DNA of 64,000 bases from VBAU01 sp036005185 (GTDB lineage Bacteria; Bacteroidota; Bacteroidia; Chitinophagales; Chitinophagaceae): NCBI GenBank assembly GCA_036005185.1, contig DASYQS010000011.1:1-64000 (forward strand), given 5' to 3'. Position numbers and translations under genes: made by a program. A model generated the notes under the pieces. That model was given only the letters and a program-made list of their open reading frames with translations. It searched no databases and was not told where the DNA came from. Below, in pieces: positions 1 to 9,234 of the stretch (position 1 is its first letter; each line of letters opens with the position of its first letter).

Positions 1-390
<390 letters not shown>

Positions 391-488
391 AATTTTTTTT
401 ATTAATACTCCCTAACTTTTCCCGATATGTCAACTTATTAATGATGAATTCTGAATGTTCATTCTAAATTCCGAATTCTAAATTTCTT

Positions 489-598
489 ATGGTGGTTTTA
501 CCGAGGGTGTTCACCTCTTCCCATACCGAACAGAGAAGTTAAGCCCCTCATGGCCGATGGTACTGCACCACAATGCGGGAGAGTAGGTAGCTGCCATA
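489..598 (+). rRNA. 5S ribosomal RNA
   Basis: The sequence contains the conserved 5S core CCGAACAGAGAAGTTAAGCC, followed by GGCCGATGGTACTGC. The ends pair (TATGG at 489 with CCATA near 593-597), which gives the closing helix and a length of ~110 nt, normal for 5S rRNA. It lies downstream of the 23S gene in the same direction, as expected for the end of an rRNA operon. The antisense frame across it is not a gene. Confidence 0.96.
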
Positions 599-605
599 TT
601 TATTG

Positions 606-634
606 AGCCTCGTAGTTTACTGCGAGGCTTTTTT
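606..634 (+). terminator. rRNA operon terminator
   Basis: AGCCTCG (606-612) pairs with CGAGGCT (623-629), followed by a run of T. It sits 8 nt after the 5S gene, so it is the intrinsic terminator of the rRNA operon. Confidence 0.9.
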
Positions 635-737
635 GTTGGAAAGTGAAAATTGATCATTGCGAATTTTTTTGATATTCTCATTTTGAAAACTGTATCCGAC
701 TGCAATGATTTTGATGCATGTCATGAGTTACGATTTT

Positions 738-1037
738 TTAAATGGTAATGAATTTACCATTTGCCCTTGTACGGCCTTGTATAATGCCTGCACCCACAGA
801 AAATCTGAAATAGGTACCACTATAAATATTGCTTTTTCCGATAGCCAGCAAAAATGCGTTTAATGAAGAATAGGAAAAGGTCCCGTAAAGTGATTTTTGT
901 GTACTGTCGACGACAGCATAGTTTGTTCCGAAAAAATTTTCAAATATAGATACTGAGGAAGCCTGCAAGCTCATGGCAGAAGAATAAGAAGGAGTTTGTG
1001 GCGTGTTAAAAAACAGAGCTCCATGTGCTATAGCCAT
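738..1037 (-). CDS. Hypothetical protein (weak)
   Basis: An open frame of 99 codons from the ATG at 1037; a TTG at 1070 would add 11 residues. It begins just after the stop of the lipoprotein gene at 1106-1549 on the same strand. The product is rich in Ser, Phe, Tyr and Ala, has no recognisable domain, lacks a convincing signal peptide and ends in GKFITI. It could be a real small gene or the decayed end of a larger one, since the neighbouring stretch at 1617-1960 is also a remnant. The family is not recognised. Confidence 0.3.
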   Translation of the reverse strand: MAIAHGALFFNTPQTPSYSSAMSLQASSVSIFENFFGTNYAVVDSTQKSLYGTFSYSSLNAFLLAIGKSNIYSGTYFRFSVGAGIIQGRTRANGKFITI

Positions 1038-1105
1038 CACACTCCTGATATAGGTAATCGGCCTTAGCAATAATAATCTTTCGTCAGAAATTTATCAGTC
1101 AAATA

Positions 1106-1549
1106 CTATTGGTATTCAATAAAAATATCTGATGCATATTTTACTTCAAAAGGAGCCGTTGCAATTACTTGTAGCTGCCCAGGTATTGCAGTGTACGATA
1201 AATGGATAGTATCCTGTTGCAGAAAATCATAAAAGGCTAAGGGGATTCTTTCAAAAGTGGTCATCTCAGTCCAAACGGCTACATGAACGTTTATACCTTT
1301 ATTGATTTCTACTGCAGTTAACCTCCATGTATCTAAATGTATTTCATAGCCTCTTGAAGTTTTCTGCCATGGGTAGCCCCAAAAATAATCTCTGTTGCCG
1401 TGAATGATTAACCCAGATGATGAGGAGGATGTTACTGTAGGAGGCACTACACCCGATGTTCCTCTACTAACATTTACATCCTTATCGCAGGAAATAACCG
1501 TTATAAGTAAAACAGTCAGCCAACTAATGAATTGCAATCGAATTTTCAT
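1106..1549 (-). CDS. Small lipoprotein, unknown function
   Basis: A protein of 147 residues that opens with MKIRLQF, a hydrophobic stretch and the lipobox-like VISCDKD (Cys at about residue 21), so it should be a membrane-anchored lipoprotein. A Ser-rich spacer (about residues 37-44) separates the anchor from a globular domain of ~95 residues with alternating beta-type sequence. The ATG at 1549 is chosen over an upstream frame extension because it places the signal peptide at the N-terminus. The domain is not recognised. Remnants on the same strand lie on both sides, suggesting a region of gene turnover. Confidence 0.7.
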   Translation of the reverse strand: MKIRLQFISWLTVLLITVISCDKDVNVSRGTSGVVPPTVTSSSSSGLIIHGNRDYFWGYPWQKTSRGYEIHLDTWRLTAVEINKGINVHVAVWTEMTTFERIPLAFYDFLQQDTIHLSYTAIPGQLQVIATAPFEVKYASDIFIEYQ

Positions 1550-1616
1550 GGTTTTTATTTTTAATTTTTTTTCATTTGGGGGCAAAAGTTGAGTTTTTCC
1601 TGCCATCGTCAAAAAT

Positions 1617-1960
1617 TTATCTGTAAACATTTACTGTATTAGTTCCTGTTGATCCAATTGGAAAACTTGGCATCACACTAGATGGTAGTAGATTCGTAAC
1701 GCCAATAATCACAGCTTCCGGATGACCGGATTGTCCAGTCAGTCTCATTTTATGCTGAAATTCCAGCCTGCCGCCTTTGGGATAATTGGGACTTAACATA
1801 TACTTTCCTGTTGCCAGCACGATTGTACCGTTGGAGTTCTCAGGATCGTTAATAACGGCATAAAGCTGATCAAGGTTGCTAACATAAATTTTTTTTGATT
1901 CCTCCGGTCTGTTATTGTTAGTCGAATTAGATTCATAGAACTCTGTTGAGTGAATTCATT
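1617..1960 (-). pseudogene. Remnant of a right-handed beta-helix protein
   Basis: On the minus strand a frame opens after a TGA near 1960 and runs to a TAA at 1617 without a good start codon. It reads KKIYVSNLDQLYAVINDPEN, then GTIVLATGKYMLSPNYP and GGRLEF, and ends NTVNVYR. This is the pattern of the first coils of secreted parallel beta-helix (pectate-lyase-like) proteins, in which a conserved 'LDQLYAAVNDP' segment precedes 'vLapGtY'. Only ~115 codons remain, and a second overlapping frame (1793-2011) suggests a frameshift at the 5' side. The family assignment is from recalled patterns. The 290 nt between this and the next gene hold nothing convincing. Confidence 0.5.
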
Positions 1961-2250
1961 GCCGAGATACAGGCGAGGGAATATATATTTATGGTCTGAA
2001 TGCGATGCCATTTGGATTTAATGGAGGATATTATTCGTTAGCATTGAGAAGTGAAAAAGTTTTGAAAGACTATCGGATAATTTTTAAGAAAAAAATCAAA
2101 AGCATTCCCTGCATATTTACTTTAAAACCCAGCCAAAGGTACAGATTAGCCCTTTTTATGAAGCGAATCATTAAATTGGAAAGCTTTTTGTTTTCAAATA
2201 TGTGTGGACATAGAATTTTGAGGTGATCGGGTTTGCAAAAAATTTCTGTT

Positions 2251-2784
2251 ATGAAATTCAAGACTTTTTTTACGATTACCACCATTTGCTTTTTTATAAT
2301 TGGATGCAAATCTAAAAAGGCAATGGACTATAACGATATGGTTGTAAAAAAACAAAAAAGTCTGGCAATGAGCATGGATGAAGCGGAACCAAAGTTGAAA
2401 AAATATTTTGCATCTTATGAGTACGACAGTATAGTTGGTGTTAGCAGTAGAATGGAAGCAAAAATAGACGCTATAATGCAGGAAATTAAAAACAAGCCTG
2501 CACCAAAGGTGAAGCAGGGTGAAAATTTTAAGAAAGCAGCGCTCAATTATTTTGATTACATGAAAAGTATTTATACCAGCTATAAAAATTATGGATCCCA
2601 AACCACGCCTGAAGGCAGAATGTTTCAGTTGCAAATAATGTCAATGGTAACCAGGCAAGAGGATAAAATGATTGCCGACATGCAACAAGCTCAAAGAATA
2701 TTTGCAAAGGATAATGGTTTTAAAATTAAGTCATCAAAGCAAAAACAAAGTGGTTCTTTAACAGCAAGTCCCCCTAATCAATAA
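2251..2784 (+). CDS. Lipoprotein, unknown function
   Basis: A lipoprotein of 177 residues. The N-terminus MKFKTFFTITTICFFIIGC is a short charged region and hydrophobic core ending in the lipobox IIGC (Cys 19). The mature part is Lys- and Met-rich and mostly helical, with charged stretches and the aromatic patch YFDYMKSIYTSYKNY around residues 94-108. The start is the ATG at 2251; an in-frame TTG at 2233 would only add residues before the signal peptide. It stands alone before a divergently unrelated transporter. No family was recognised with confidence. Confidence 0.8.
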   Translation: MKFKTFFTITTICFFIIGCKSKKAMDYNDMVVKKQKSLAMSMDEAEPKLKKYFASYEYDSIVGVSSRMEAKIDAIMQEIKNKPAPKVKQGENFKKAALNYFDYMKSIYTSYKNYGSQTTPEGRMFQLQIMSMVTRQEDKMIADMQQAQRIFAKDNGFKIKSSKQKQSGSLTASPPNQ

Positions 2785-2845
2785 CTTTCTTCAAAAGACA
2801 GCAGGTCTAAAATTAAATCTTCATCTATTCTTAATTTTTAGAAGT

Positions 2846-2853
2846 TAATTTTG
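2846..2853 (+). promoter_or_regulatory. Bacteroidota -7 element before the MFS gene
   Basis: TAATTTTG is a full match to the Bacteroidota -7 consensus TAnnTTTG and lies 63 nt before the start of the MFS gene. No TTG was found at the expected -33 position, so this is a half-site only. Confidence 0.35.
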
Positions 2854-2916
2854 TATTGCTTTTTCTTTTGCTTGCTCTATTCGTTTATTAGTTAGTCCCA
2901 ACTTTTACTTTTCAAT

Positions 2917-4137
2917 ATGAAACGCAAAGAAAGAATTATTATCCTTCTGCTGGCATGTATCAACTTCACGCATATCCTTGATTTTATGATCATGATGCCG
3001 CTAGGTAACTACCTCATGCCTTTTTTTAAAATTTCACCAAAGCAATTCAGCTTTCTTGTAGGAGCTTATACCTTCAGCGCTGCGATCTCAGGATTTGCTG
3101 CTGCATTTTTTGTTGATAGGTATGACAGAAAAAAAGTCTTGCTATTTGGCTATATAGGGTTTTTATTAGGAACATTCGCTTGCGGGTTTGCGCCTAGTTA
3201 CGAACTGCTTTTATCGGCAAGGGTTCTCGCTGGGATTTTCGGAGGGCTTATTGCTGCACAGGTCTTGTCGATAATCTCTGATATTTTTGGATACGAACGC
3301 CGAGGTGCTGCCATGGGTGCAGTTATGAGCTCCTTTGCTGTTGCTTCTACAATCGGTGTTCCCTTTGCTTTATACCTAGCAAATATTTTCAGTTGGCATG
3401 CACCTTTTATTTTGGTAGGACTGATGGGCATTGTCATTGTTCCGCTCGTAATAAAATTTATTCCGGACATAACTGCTCATTTGCAAAATCAAAATGAAAA
3501 GGCTCATCGTTTCCAGGCTTTGTTCAATGTGATGGACAGCCGTGAACAGCGATTGGCATTGTTGTTTTCTTGTCTTGTTATGATGGGGCATTTTCTTATC
3601 ATTCCATTTATTAATCCATACCTTGAATTCAACAAAGGTTTTTCAAGGAATCTTACGCCTATCATCTATTTGTTTGGAGGAATTGCTTCTTTTTTTTCAG
3701 CCATTGTGCTTGGAAGGTTTTCTGATAAAGTAGGTAAACTTCGAGTTTTTTCTTATTCTATTCTTTTTTCTTTTTTTATGGTTTGGATCATTACAAATAT
3801 GCCTGCCATTCCCTTTTCAATAGTGCTGGTTTTATTTGCATTATGGTTTACTGTTGCAACGAGCCGCGCGGTAACTGCACAAGCTATGATCAGCAATGTT
3901 GTTCACGCAGATCAGCGTGGAAGCTTTATGAGCTTCAATAGCAGTGTGCAGCAACTAGGCACCGCACTTGCTTCTGTTGTGTCAGGTTTTGTAGTGGTAA
4001 AAAATAGTGGTGGGAAGTTACTTCGCTATGATTGGGTGGGCTATATTTCAATCATTGTTTTATTATTAGCACTTATACTAGGAAGATATTTGTTCACCGA
4101 TATGGAGAAAAAAGCCGAGCCTAATTTACAACTCTAA
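2917..4137 (+). CDS. MFS transporter
   Basis: A 406-residue protein that is almost entirely hydrophobic helices, about 12 transmembrane segments with a central loop near residues 180-210. The signature loop between helices 2 and 3 is visible as DRYDRKK (67-73), and a weaker copy, GRFSDKVGKLR (266-276), sits at the matching place in the second half. ARVLAGIFGG (101-110) matches the proton-coupling helix 4 motif. It is a major facilitator superfamily permease of the sugar-efflux/drug-efflux type; the substrate cannot be read from sequence. Its 3' end overlaps the convergent M14 peptidase gene by 17 nt. Confidence 0.92.
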   Translation: MKRKERIIILLLACINFTHILDFMIMMPLGNYLMPFFKISPKQFSFLVGAYTFSAAISGFAAAFFVDRYDRKKVLLFGYIGFLLGTFACGFAPSYELLLSARVLAGIFGGLIAAQVLSIISDIFGYERRGAAMGAVMSSFAVASTIGVPFALYLANIFSWHAPFILVGLMGIVIVPLVIKFIPDITAHLQNQNEKAHRFQALFNVMDSREQRLALLFSCLVMMGHFLIIPFINPYLEFNKGFSRNLTPIIYLFGGIASFFSAIVLGRFSDKVGKLRVFSYSILFSFFMVWIITNMPAIPFSIVLVLFALWFTVATSRAVTAQAMISNVVHADQRGSFMSFNSSVQQLGTALASVVSGFVVVKNSGGKLLRYDWVGYISIIVLLLALILGRYLFTDMEKKAEPNLQL

Positions 4138-5851
4138 AAACCGGATACCTCAAATAATCAGGTTCAAAATAAGGAGAGTTTTTATAAATAAAATTTAATT
4201 GAGCTCGCCAGCTTTTGGCAAAAGCAGTATCCATGCTTCGCTGTTGCTCAAGTCTCGATTGTAAATCAGGATGTTTTTTTAAATAATCTGAAGCGATATC
4301 GTCAAATGCGTAATCAGAAAATCCTTCTTTTTGTCCCAATATGGCGTCAAAAAAATTCCACGCAAAATAAGAGTCTTCTGCTTGCGGTTCAAGTGTTTCA
4401 ATTAAAAAACGATTTGCGGTTTGATTCATCGGTATGTACCAATCGCCTTTTCTAAATTTTAAATTTTGTTTTGTCGTGCTGATTTTTACCTCACTATTTA
4501 AATGATGCATTTCATATTGCCGTTGCGATGTTTTGTAATCATCAATATGGTATGCTTCCACTTCAATGATTGTATCGCTTTTTAATGGCCGCATTTCAAC
4601 TTTATTTAGTTTCAGCAGATCGATCACTCGCCACCATCCTTGTGGAATAATATAGGCGATGGGTTTTTTTATAAATTCCTTCGGCGGAAAATAATTGAAA
4701 ATTTTTACGCGTTTTTCAAATGGCTTCGTTCTGTCATAATATAATTTGGTATAGAGGTTTGAAATTCCGCTTGGTCTATGGTCAGCTTCATAACCTTTAT
4801 AGGTGATCTCTTTCCATTGTGAACGATCCAATTGCCAGCTTATAGGGAATTCAACCGTTGATTTTACTGATTGCTTTGTTTGATTGCGCAGGTCTCTAAT
4901 TTCATCACTGTGAGTACTTGTAAATTCAATAAAACACTGCATTAATGCATAGGTTGATCTTACTCTTTGTTCATAAGGTTTAAGCATGTGCGTTTCAGGT
5001 ACAAATGCAAACGTGTGCCAGAGGGTTGCAAATCCGCTGCTGTATCTTGGACTATCCCAATATCCCGGCCAGCCATTTTCAGGAGTATCACCAAAATGGT
5101 TAACATAAGGAACCAAATCATACCGCTTTTCTTTCATCAGCGTATATAATGCAGGCTCAAATTCTTTGTCTAAATATTCTCCCATAATCCCACCCAGCTT
5201 ATTATGTTGCGATGTAAGCAAGGTCATGATATGCTGATAATCCGCTCCGTCGCTTACATGATTGTCAACAAAAACATCGGGATCAGTTAGATGAAAAATT
5301 TCAGTAAAAGCCCTTGCATCCTTCGAATCGCATTTAATAAAATCTCTATTAAGATCAAGGTTCTGAGAATTGCCGCGAAATCCTTTTTCAACAGGCCCAT
5401 TCTGATCTATTCTGTAGTTGACACTGCGATTTAAACAGCCACTGATATTATATACAGGAATGATAGCCAACACAACATTTGAAGGCAATTTATATTTGTT
5501 TATAGAAATATCTCTGGCAAGCAGCATGCTTGCATCTATACCATCGGGCTCTCCGGGATGAATGCCATTATTGATAAGAATAATCCTTTTATTCTTTTTT
5601 CTCAAACTCTCAAAGCCGAAATCTTTATCAGCAGAAACAACAGCGAGATGCAAGGGTAAACCAGCGTCAGTGGTTCCCATGGTCAACAGTTTTACGTAAT
5701 CAGATTGCCTATCCAGTTTTTGCCACCAATCAATGATCTCTCTGTAAGTTGGAGTTTCTTTTCCGTTAGTTTGTTCAAATTTTGTAGTAATGGTTTGACA
5801 AAAAGCAACTTGGCTTGAAAGAAAAAGAGAGACGGCTAAAATTTTTTTCAT
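4121..5851 (-). CDS. M14 family zinc carboxypeptidase, secreted
   Basis: A 576-residue metallopeptidase of the M14 (carboxypeptidase A-like) family. The signal peptide is MKKILAVSLFLSSQVAFCQ. Zinc ligands are visible as HPGE (98-101) and the His of DNH (196-198), and the catalytic Glu is in VPETH (284-288). NSQNLDLNRDF (161-171) is the conserved substrate-pocket segment. The last ~250 residues form an extra domain that is typical of long Bacteroidota members. The ATG at 5851 is preferred to a TTG three codons upstream. The product should act outside the cytoplasm, trimming peptides. No T9SS sorting domain is seen at its C-terminus. Confidence 0.9.
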   Translation of the reverse strand: MKKILAVSLFLSSQVAFCQTITTKFEQTNGKETPTYREIIDWWQKLDRQSDYVKLLTMGTTDAGLPLHLAVVSADKDFGFESLRKKNKRIILINNGIHPGEPDGIDASMLLARDISINKYKLPSNVVLAIIPVYNISGCLNRSVNYRIDQNGPVEKGFRGNSQNLDLNRDFIKCDSKDARAFTEIFHLTDPDVFVDNHVSDGADYQHIMTLLTSQHNKLGGIMGEYLDKEFEPALYTLMKEKRYDLVPYVNHFGDTPENGWPGYWDSPRYSSGFATLWHTFAFVPETHMLKPYEQRVRSTYALMQCFIEFTSTHSDEIRDLRNQTKQSVKSTVEFPISWQLDRSQWKEITYKGYEADHRPSGISNLYTKLYYDRTKPFEKRVKIFNYFPPKEFIKKPIAYIIPQGWWRVIDLLKLNKVEMRPLKSDTIIEVEAYHIDDYKTSQRQYEMHHLNSEVKISTTKQNLKFRKGDWYIPMNQTANRFLIETLEPQAEDSYFAWNFFDAILGQKEGFSDYAFDDIASDYLKKHPDLQSRLEQQRSMDTAFAKSWRAQLNFIYKNSPYFEPDYLRYPVFRVVN

Positions 5852-5897
5852 ATTGTCCAATTGATGATAAAAATATCACTTAACGTTTATACAAACT

Positions 5898-5928
5898 AAA
5901 AGGCATCCGTCAATTGACCGATGCCTTT
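5898..5928 (-). terminator. Intrinsic terminator after rpsT
   Basis: AGGCATC (5901-5907) pairs with GATGCCT (5920-5926), with a GTCAATTGAC palindrome inside the loop and A/T tracts on both sides. It lies between the end of rpsT and the start of the peptidase gene, and terminates rpsT on the minus strand. Confidence 0.75.
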
Positions 5929-5949
5929 ATTAATGTATGGTGCAGCTTC

Positions 5950-6195
5950 TTATTTTGATACCTTCTTAGTCAGCTTACTTTTCAGGTTGGATGCTTTATT
6001 TTTATGGATAATACCACGTTTAGCCAGTTTGTCGATCATGCTCACAATCTCAGGCAGCTTATCTGCAGCCTCTTTACCGGTTGCTGCCCTCAAATCCCGG
6101 ATAGCATTACGGGTTGTTTTTCCGTAAAATTTATTTCTTTCGCGGCGCTTGGTAGCCTGACGAACGTCTTTTTTGGTAGCACTGTGATTAGCCAT
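5950..6195 (-). CDS. rpsT: 30S ribosomal protein S20
   Basis: An 81-residue, highly basic protein starting MANHSATKKDVRQATKRRER and containing the family segment NKASNLKSKLTKKV at its C-terminus. It binds 16S rRNA in the small subunit. Usual length is 80-90 residues. The start at 6195 is fixed by the conserved MANH start; a longer frame upstream would add 19 residues that are not part of the family. It is monocistronic, with its own -7 promoter element upstream and a strong terminator downstream, and is divergent from sucA. Confidence 0.97.
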   Translation of the reverse strand: MANHSATKKDVRQATKRRERNKFYGKTTRNAIRDLRAATGKEAADKLPEIVSMIDKLAKRGIIHKNKASNLKSKLTKKVSK

Positions 6196-6217
6196 GCTTG
6201 TTGAAAATTTAGGACGG

Positions 6218-6225
6218 CAAAGGTA
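6218..6225 (-). promoter_or_regulatory. Bacteroidota -7 element of rpsT
   Basis: On the minus strand TACCTTTG matches the -7 consensus TAnnTTTG exactly and lies 22 nt before the rpsT start codon. No clear TTG at -33 was found. Confidence 0.55.
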
Positions 6226-6407
6226 AGGGAAAGATTTTAGTTTTGACCGCATATTTAAGATTTTTTCGGTTGCTGCGGCTATATTTTACATACCTATTGT
6301 GGTGCTGTTTTCTGACTAGGAGGGTCTTAAACCCATTAGTTTTTAAACCATAAAATCGTAAAACGTTACAATAAACGATATTTGTAGTTCGGAAGATTTT
6401 AGTCAAA

Positions 6408-9170
6408 ATGAAAGATTTTTCTTATATCACCAATTCATCCCCGGCATTTATTGAAAGCCTGTACCAGGATTTTGTGAAAGATCCGAGCAATGTGGACCCA
6501 GAATTCAGAAGATTTTTTGAGGGATTCGATTTTGCGATCAGCAGTTTTAAGCCACAAACAAATGGCGCTCCCACTGGGAAAAAAGAAACTACAGTTGCAC
6601 CTGCAGAAGGCCAAACTGATTGGATGAAGGAGATACAAGTGTACCGGATGATACTTGGCTATCGCAACAAAGGTCATTTGATCGCTAAAACAAATCCAAT
6701 TAGGGAACGAAAAGACAGAGGGGCCAACCTTGATCTAAGTTTTTTTGGATTCACTGAAAATGATCTGGATAATACATTTTATGCAGGCAATCTTATTGGC
6801 CTAGGAAAAACTAGCTTACGTAACATCATTCAATATCTCAAAAATTGTTACGCGTCCAATGTAGGTATTGAATTCAAATACATCAGCGATCAAAAAAAGG
6901 TTGATTTCCTTACGATGGAAATGGAAAAGAATTTTTTAAATCCTTTGCCTCTTGAAAAAAAGAAACGAATACTTGAAAAGCTTAATCAAGGGGTGATCTT
7001 TGAAAAATTTCTTCATACAAAATACGTTGGGCAGAAGAGATTTTCATTGGAAGGTGGTGAAACCACAATTCCCGCAATGGATGCTATTATTAATCTGGCA
7101 ACCGATAACGATGTGCAGGAAGTGATCATGGGCATGGCTCATCGCGGCAGGTTAAATATTCTAGCAAATATCATGGGTAAAACGTATGAGCAAATTTTTA
7201 GTGAATTTGAAGGAAGCGCTATTCCTGATCAAACCATGGGAACTGGTGATGTAAAATACCATTTGGGTTTTAGCAGTGAAATTGAAACTCCCAGCCACAA
7301 AAAAGTTTATTTGAAGTTAACTCCTAATCCTTCACATCTTGAGGCTGTGGATCCCGTAGTTATCGGTTTCGCCAGGGCTAAGGCAGATGTGATGTATAAA
7401 TCTGATTTCGATAAAATACTTCCGATCCTTATTCATGGTGATGCATCCATTGCCGGGCAAGGAATTGTGTATGAAGTAACTCAAATGAGCAAGTTGAAAG
7501 GTTATTACACGGGTGGCACGATTCACTTTGTGATTAACAACCAAATTGGCTTTACTACTGATTTTGATGATGCAAGAAGCTCGGATTACTGCACTTCATT
7601 GGCAGCAGCCATCCAAGCTCCTGTATTCCATGTAAATGGTGACGACCCTGAAGCCGTTGTGAAATGTGCAGAGATAGCAACACGATACCGGCAAGAGTTT
7701 AATTCGGATATTTTCATTGATATGGTATGCTATCGGCGACACGGGCATAATGAAGGGGATGATCCAAAGTTCACACAACCACATTTGTATGAAATTATCG
7801 GTAAACATCCCAATCCGCGGGAAGTTTATGTAAAACATTTACTGGAAAATGGCGAGGCCGACGCTCAGGAGCTCGCCAAAGAAATGGAAAAAAAGTTTTG
7901 GACCGATTTGCAAGAACGTTTGGATGAAGTAAAACAACATCCATTGCCTTATACTTATCAAAAAGCGGAGCAATGGTGGAGAAGTTTAAGGAGAGCAACT
8001 GCTGAAGATTTTGACCAATCTCCTGTGACTGCTATCAGTGAGGAGAATTTCAGAAATATTTTTAACGCAATAATGAAATGGCCTGAAGATTTTAAGCCAC
8101 TAAGAAAAGTTGAAAAAATTTTACAGGACAAAATAAAATTGTTTGAAACAGAGACAAAGGTTGATTGGGCAACGGCAGAACTGATGGCATACGGAAGTTT
8201 ACTAATAGATGGTAAGGATGTAAGGATGAGTGGTCAGGATGTAAAACGTGGCACTTTCTCGCATCGACATGCCGTGCTTAGAGATGAGAATACGGATAAA
8301 AGTTACAATCGATTAAGTAATATTCCTCATGCTACGGGCAAATTCAAGATTTACAATTCATTGCTGAGTGAATACGGCGTATTAGGTTTCGAATATGGCT
8401 ATGCCTTGGCAAATCCAAACGCTTTAGTGTTATGGGAGGCTCAGTTTGGTGATTTTTGTAATGGTGCACAAACGGTAATTGATCAGTTTATTGCCGGGGC
8501 TGAGCAAAAATGGAACCGTATGAATGGCATTGTTATGTTGTTGCCTCATGGTTATGAGGGTCAAGGCCCTGAACATAGCAGTGCAAGAATGGAAAGATTT
8601 CTTCAGATGTGTGCCGAGCTGAATATGGTAGTAACGAATGTTACTGCGGCAGCCAATTTCTTTCATGTATTGAGAAGACAATTAACATGGCCATTTCGCA
8701 AGCCGTTAATTAATTTTTCGCCGAAAGCAAATTTGAGACATCCGGGAAGCTATTCGCGAATGGAAGAATTTTTAAATGGCGGATTCGAAGAATTGATTGA
8801 AGATAATTTTATTGAAGATGCTGCACAGGTGAGAAAGGTTTTATTATGCAGCGGTAAAATTTATTTTGAGCTTGCAGAAAGACAGCAGAAAGAAAACAGA
8901 AAAGATATTGCCATTGTCAGGCTCGAGCAAATATATCCATTGCCATATAAGCAGCTAGAAGCCATGTATAAAAAATATAACCGGGCTACTTGGTTCTGGG
9001 TTCAGGAAGAGCCACTAAATATGGGAGCTGCAAGTTTCTTACAGATGAATTTGAAGAGCTTGAATTATGGTGTCATTAGCAGACAGCCCAGCGCATCAAC
9101 GGCGACCGGTTATAACAAGATCCACCAGCAAGAACAAAATGAAATTATCGAAACAGCATTCACTATATAG
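6408..9170 (+). CDS. sucA: 2-oxoglutarate dehydrogenase E1 component
   Basis: A 920-residue thiamine-diphosphate enzyme that decarboxylates 2-oxoglutarate in the citric acid cycle and passes the succinyl group to E2. The N-terminus (IESLYQDFVKDPSNVDPEF) is the E1o docking segment. The TPP-binding core shows HGDASIAGQGIVYE near residue 345, NNQIGFTT, GDDPEAV near 412 and CYRRHGHNEGDDP near 443. The C-terminal transketolase-like half contains LLPHGYEGQGPEHSSARMER. Length is normal for the family. It is followed 64 nt later by the E2 gene, so the two form an operon; the E3 subunit is not in the window. Confidence 0.97.
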   Translation: MKDFSYITNSSPAFIESLYQDFVKDPSNVDPEFRRFFEGFDFAISSFKPQTNGAPTGKKETTVAPAEGQTDWMKEIQVYRMILGYRNKGHLIAKTNPIRERKDRGANLDLSFFGFTENDLDNTFYAGNLIGLGKTSLRNIIQYLKNCYASNVGIEFKYISDQKKVDFLTMEMEKNFLNPLPLEKKKRILEKLNQGVIFEKFLHTKYVGQKRFSLEGGETTIPAMDAIINLATDNDVQEVIMGMAHRGRLNILANIMGKTYEQIFSEFEGSAIPDQTMGTGDVKYHLGFSSEIETPSHKKVYLKLTPNPSHLEAVDPVVIGFARAKADVMYKSDFDKILPILIHGDASIAGQGIVYEVTQMSKLKGYYTGGTIHFVINNQIGFTTDFDDARSSDYCTSLAAAIQAPVFHVNGDDPEAVVKCAEIATRYRQEFNSDIFIDMVCYRRHGHNEGDDPKFTQPHLYEIIGKHPNPREVYVKHLLENGEADAQELAKEMEKKFWTDLQERLDEVKQHPLPYTYQKAEQWWRSLRRATAEDFDQSPVTAISEENFRNIFNAIMKWPEDFKPLRKVEKILQDKIKLFETETKVDWATAELMAYGSLLIDGKDVRMSGQDVKRGTFSHRHAVLRDENTDKSYNRLSNIPHATGKFKIYNSLLSEYGVLGFEYGYALANPNALVLWEAQFGDFCNGAQTVIDQFIAGAEQKWNRMNGIVMLLPHGYEGQGPEHSSARMERFLQMCAELNMVVTNVTAAANFFHVLRRQLTWPFRKPLINFSPKANLRHPGSYSRMEEFLNGGFEELIEDNFIEDAAQVRKVLLCSGKIYFELAERQQKENRKDIAIVRLEQIYPLPYKQLEAMYKKYNRATWFWVQEEPLNMGAASFLQMNLKSLNYGVISRQPSASTATGYNKIHQQEQNEIIETAFTI

Positions 9171-9192
9171 CACGAATACTCTAATTGGCGCG

Positions 9193-9206
9193 AATTAGCG
9201 CTAATT
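9193..9206. repeat. Palindrome in the sucA-sucB spacer
   Basis: AATTAGCGCTAATT is a perfect 14-nt palindrome inside a 64-nt spacer made of near-repeats of the words AATTGGCGCG and AATTAGCGC. It belongs to the intergenic word-repeat style seen elsewhere in the window. It could act as a hairpin in the sucAB message. Confidence 0.6.
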
Positions 9207-9234
9207 AGTTTTTTCATAGAATAATTAGCGTATT

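Noticed and set aside
511..705. Minus-strand frame of 64 codons
   Set aside because: It covers the 5S rRNA gene and its terminator, so it is a shadow of RNA sequence.
653..709. Inverted repeat ATCATTGC/GCAATGAT after the 5S gene
   Set aside because: Only 8 bp with a ~41-nt loop in AT-rich DNA; likely chance.
2005..2226. Plus-strand frame of 73 codons before the lipoprotein gene
   Set aside because: No domain, no signal peptide and an unlikely composition in AT-rich DNA; no support beyond length.
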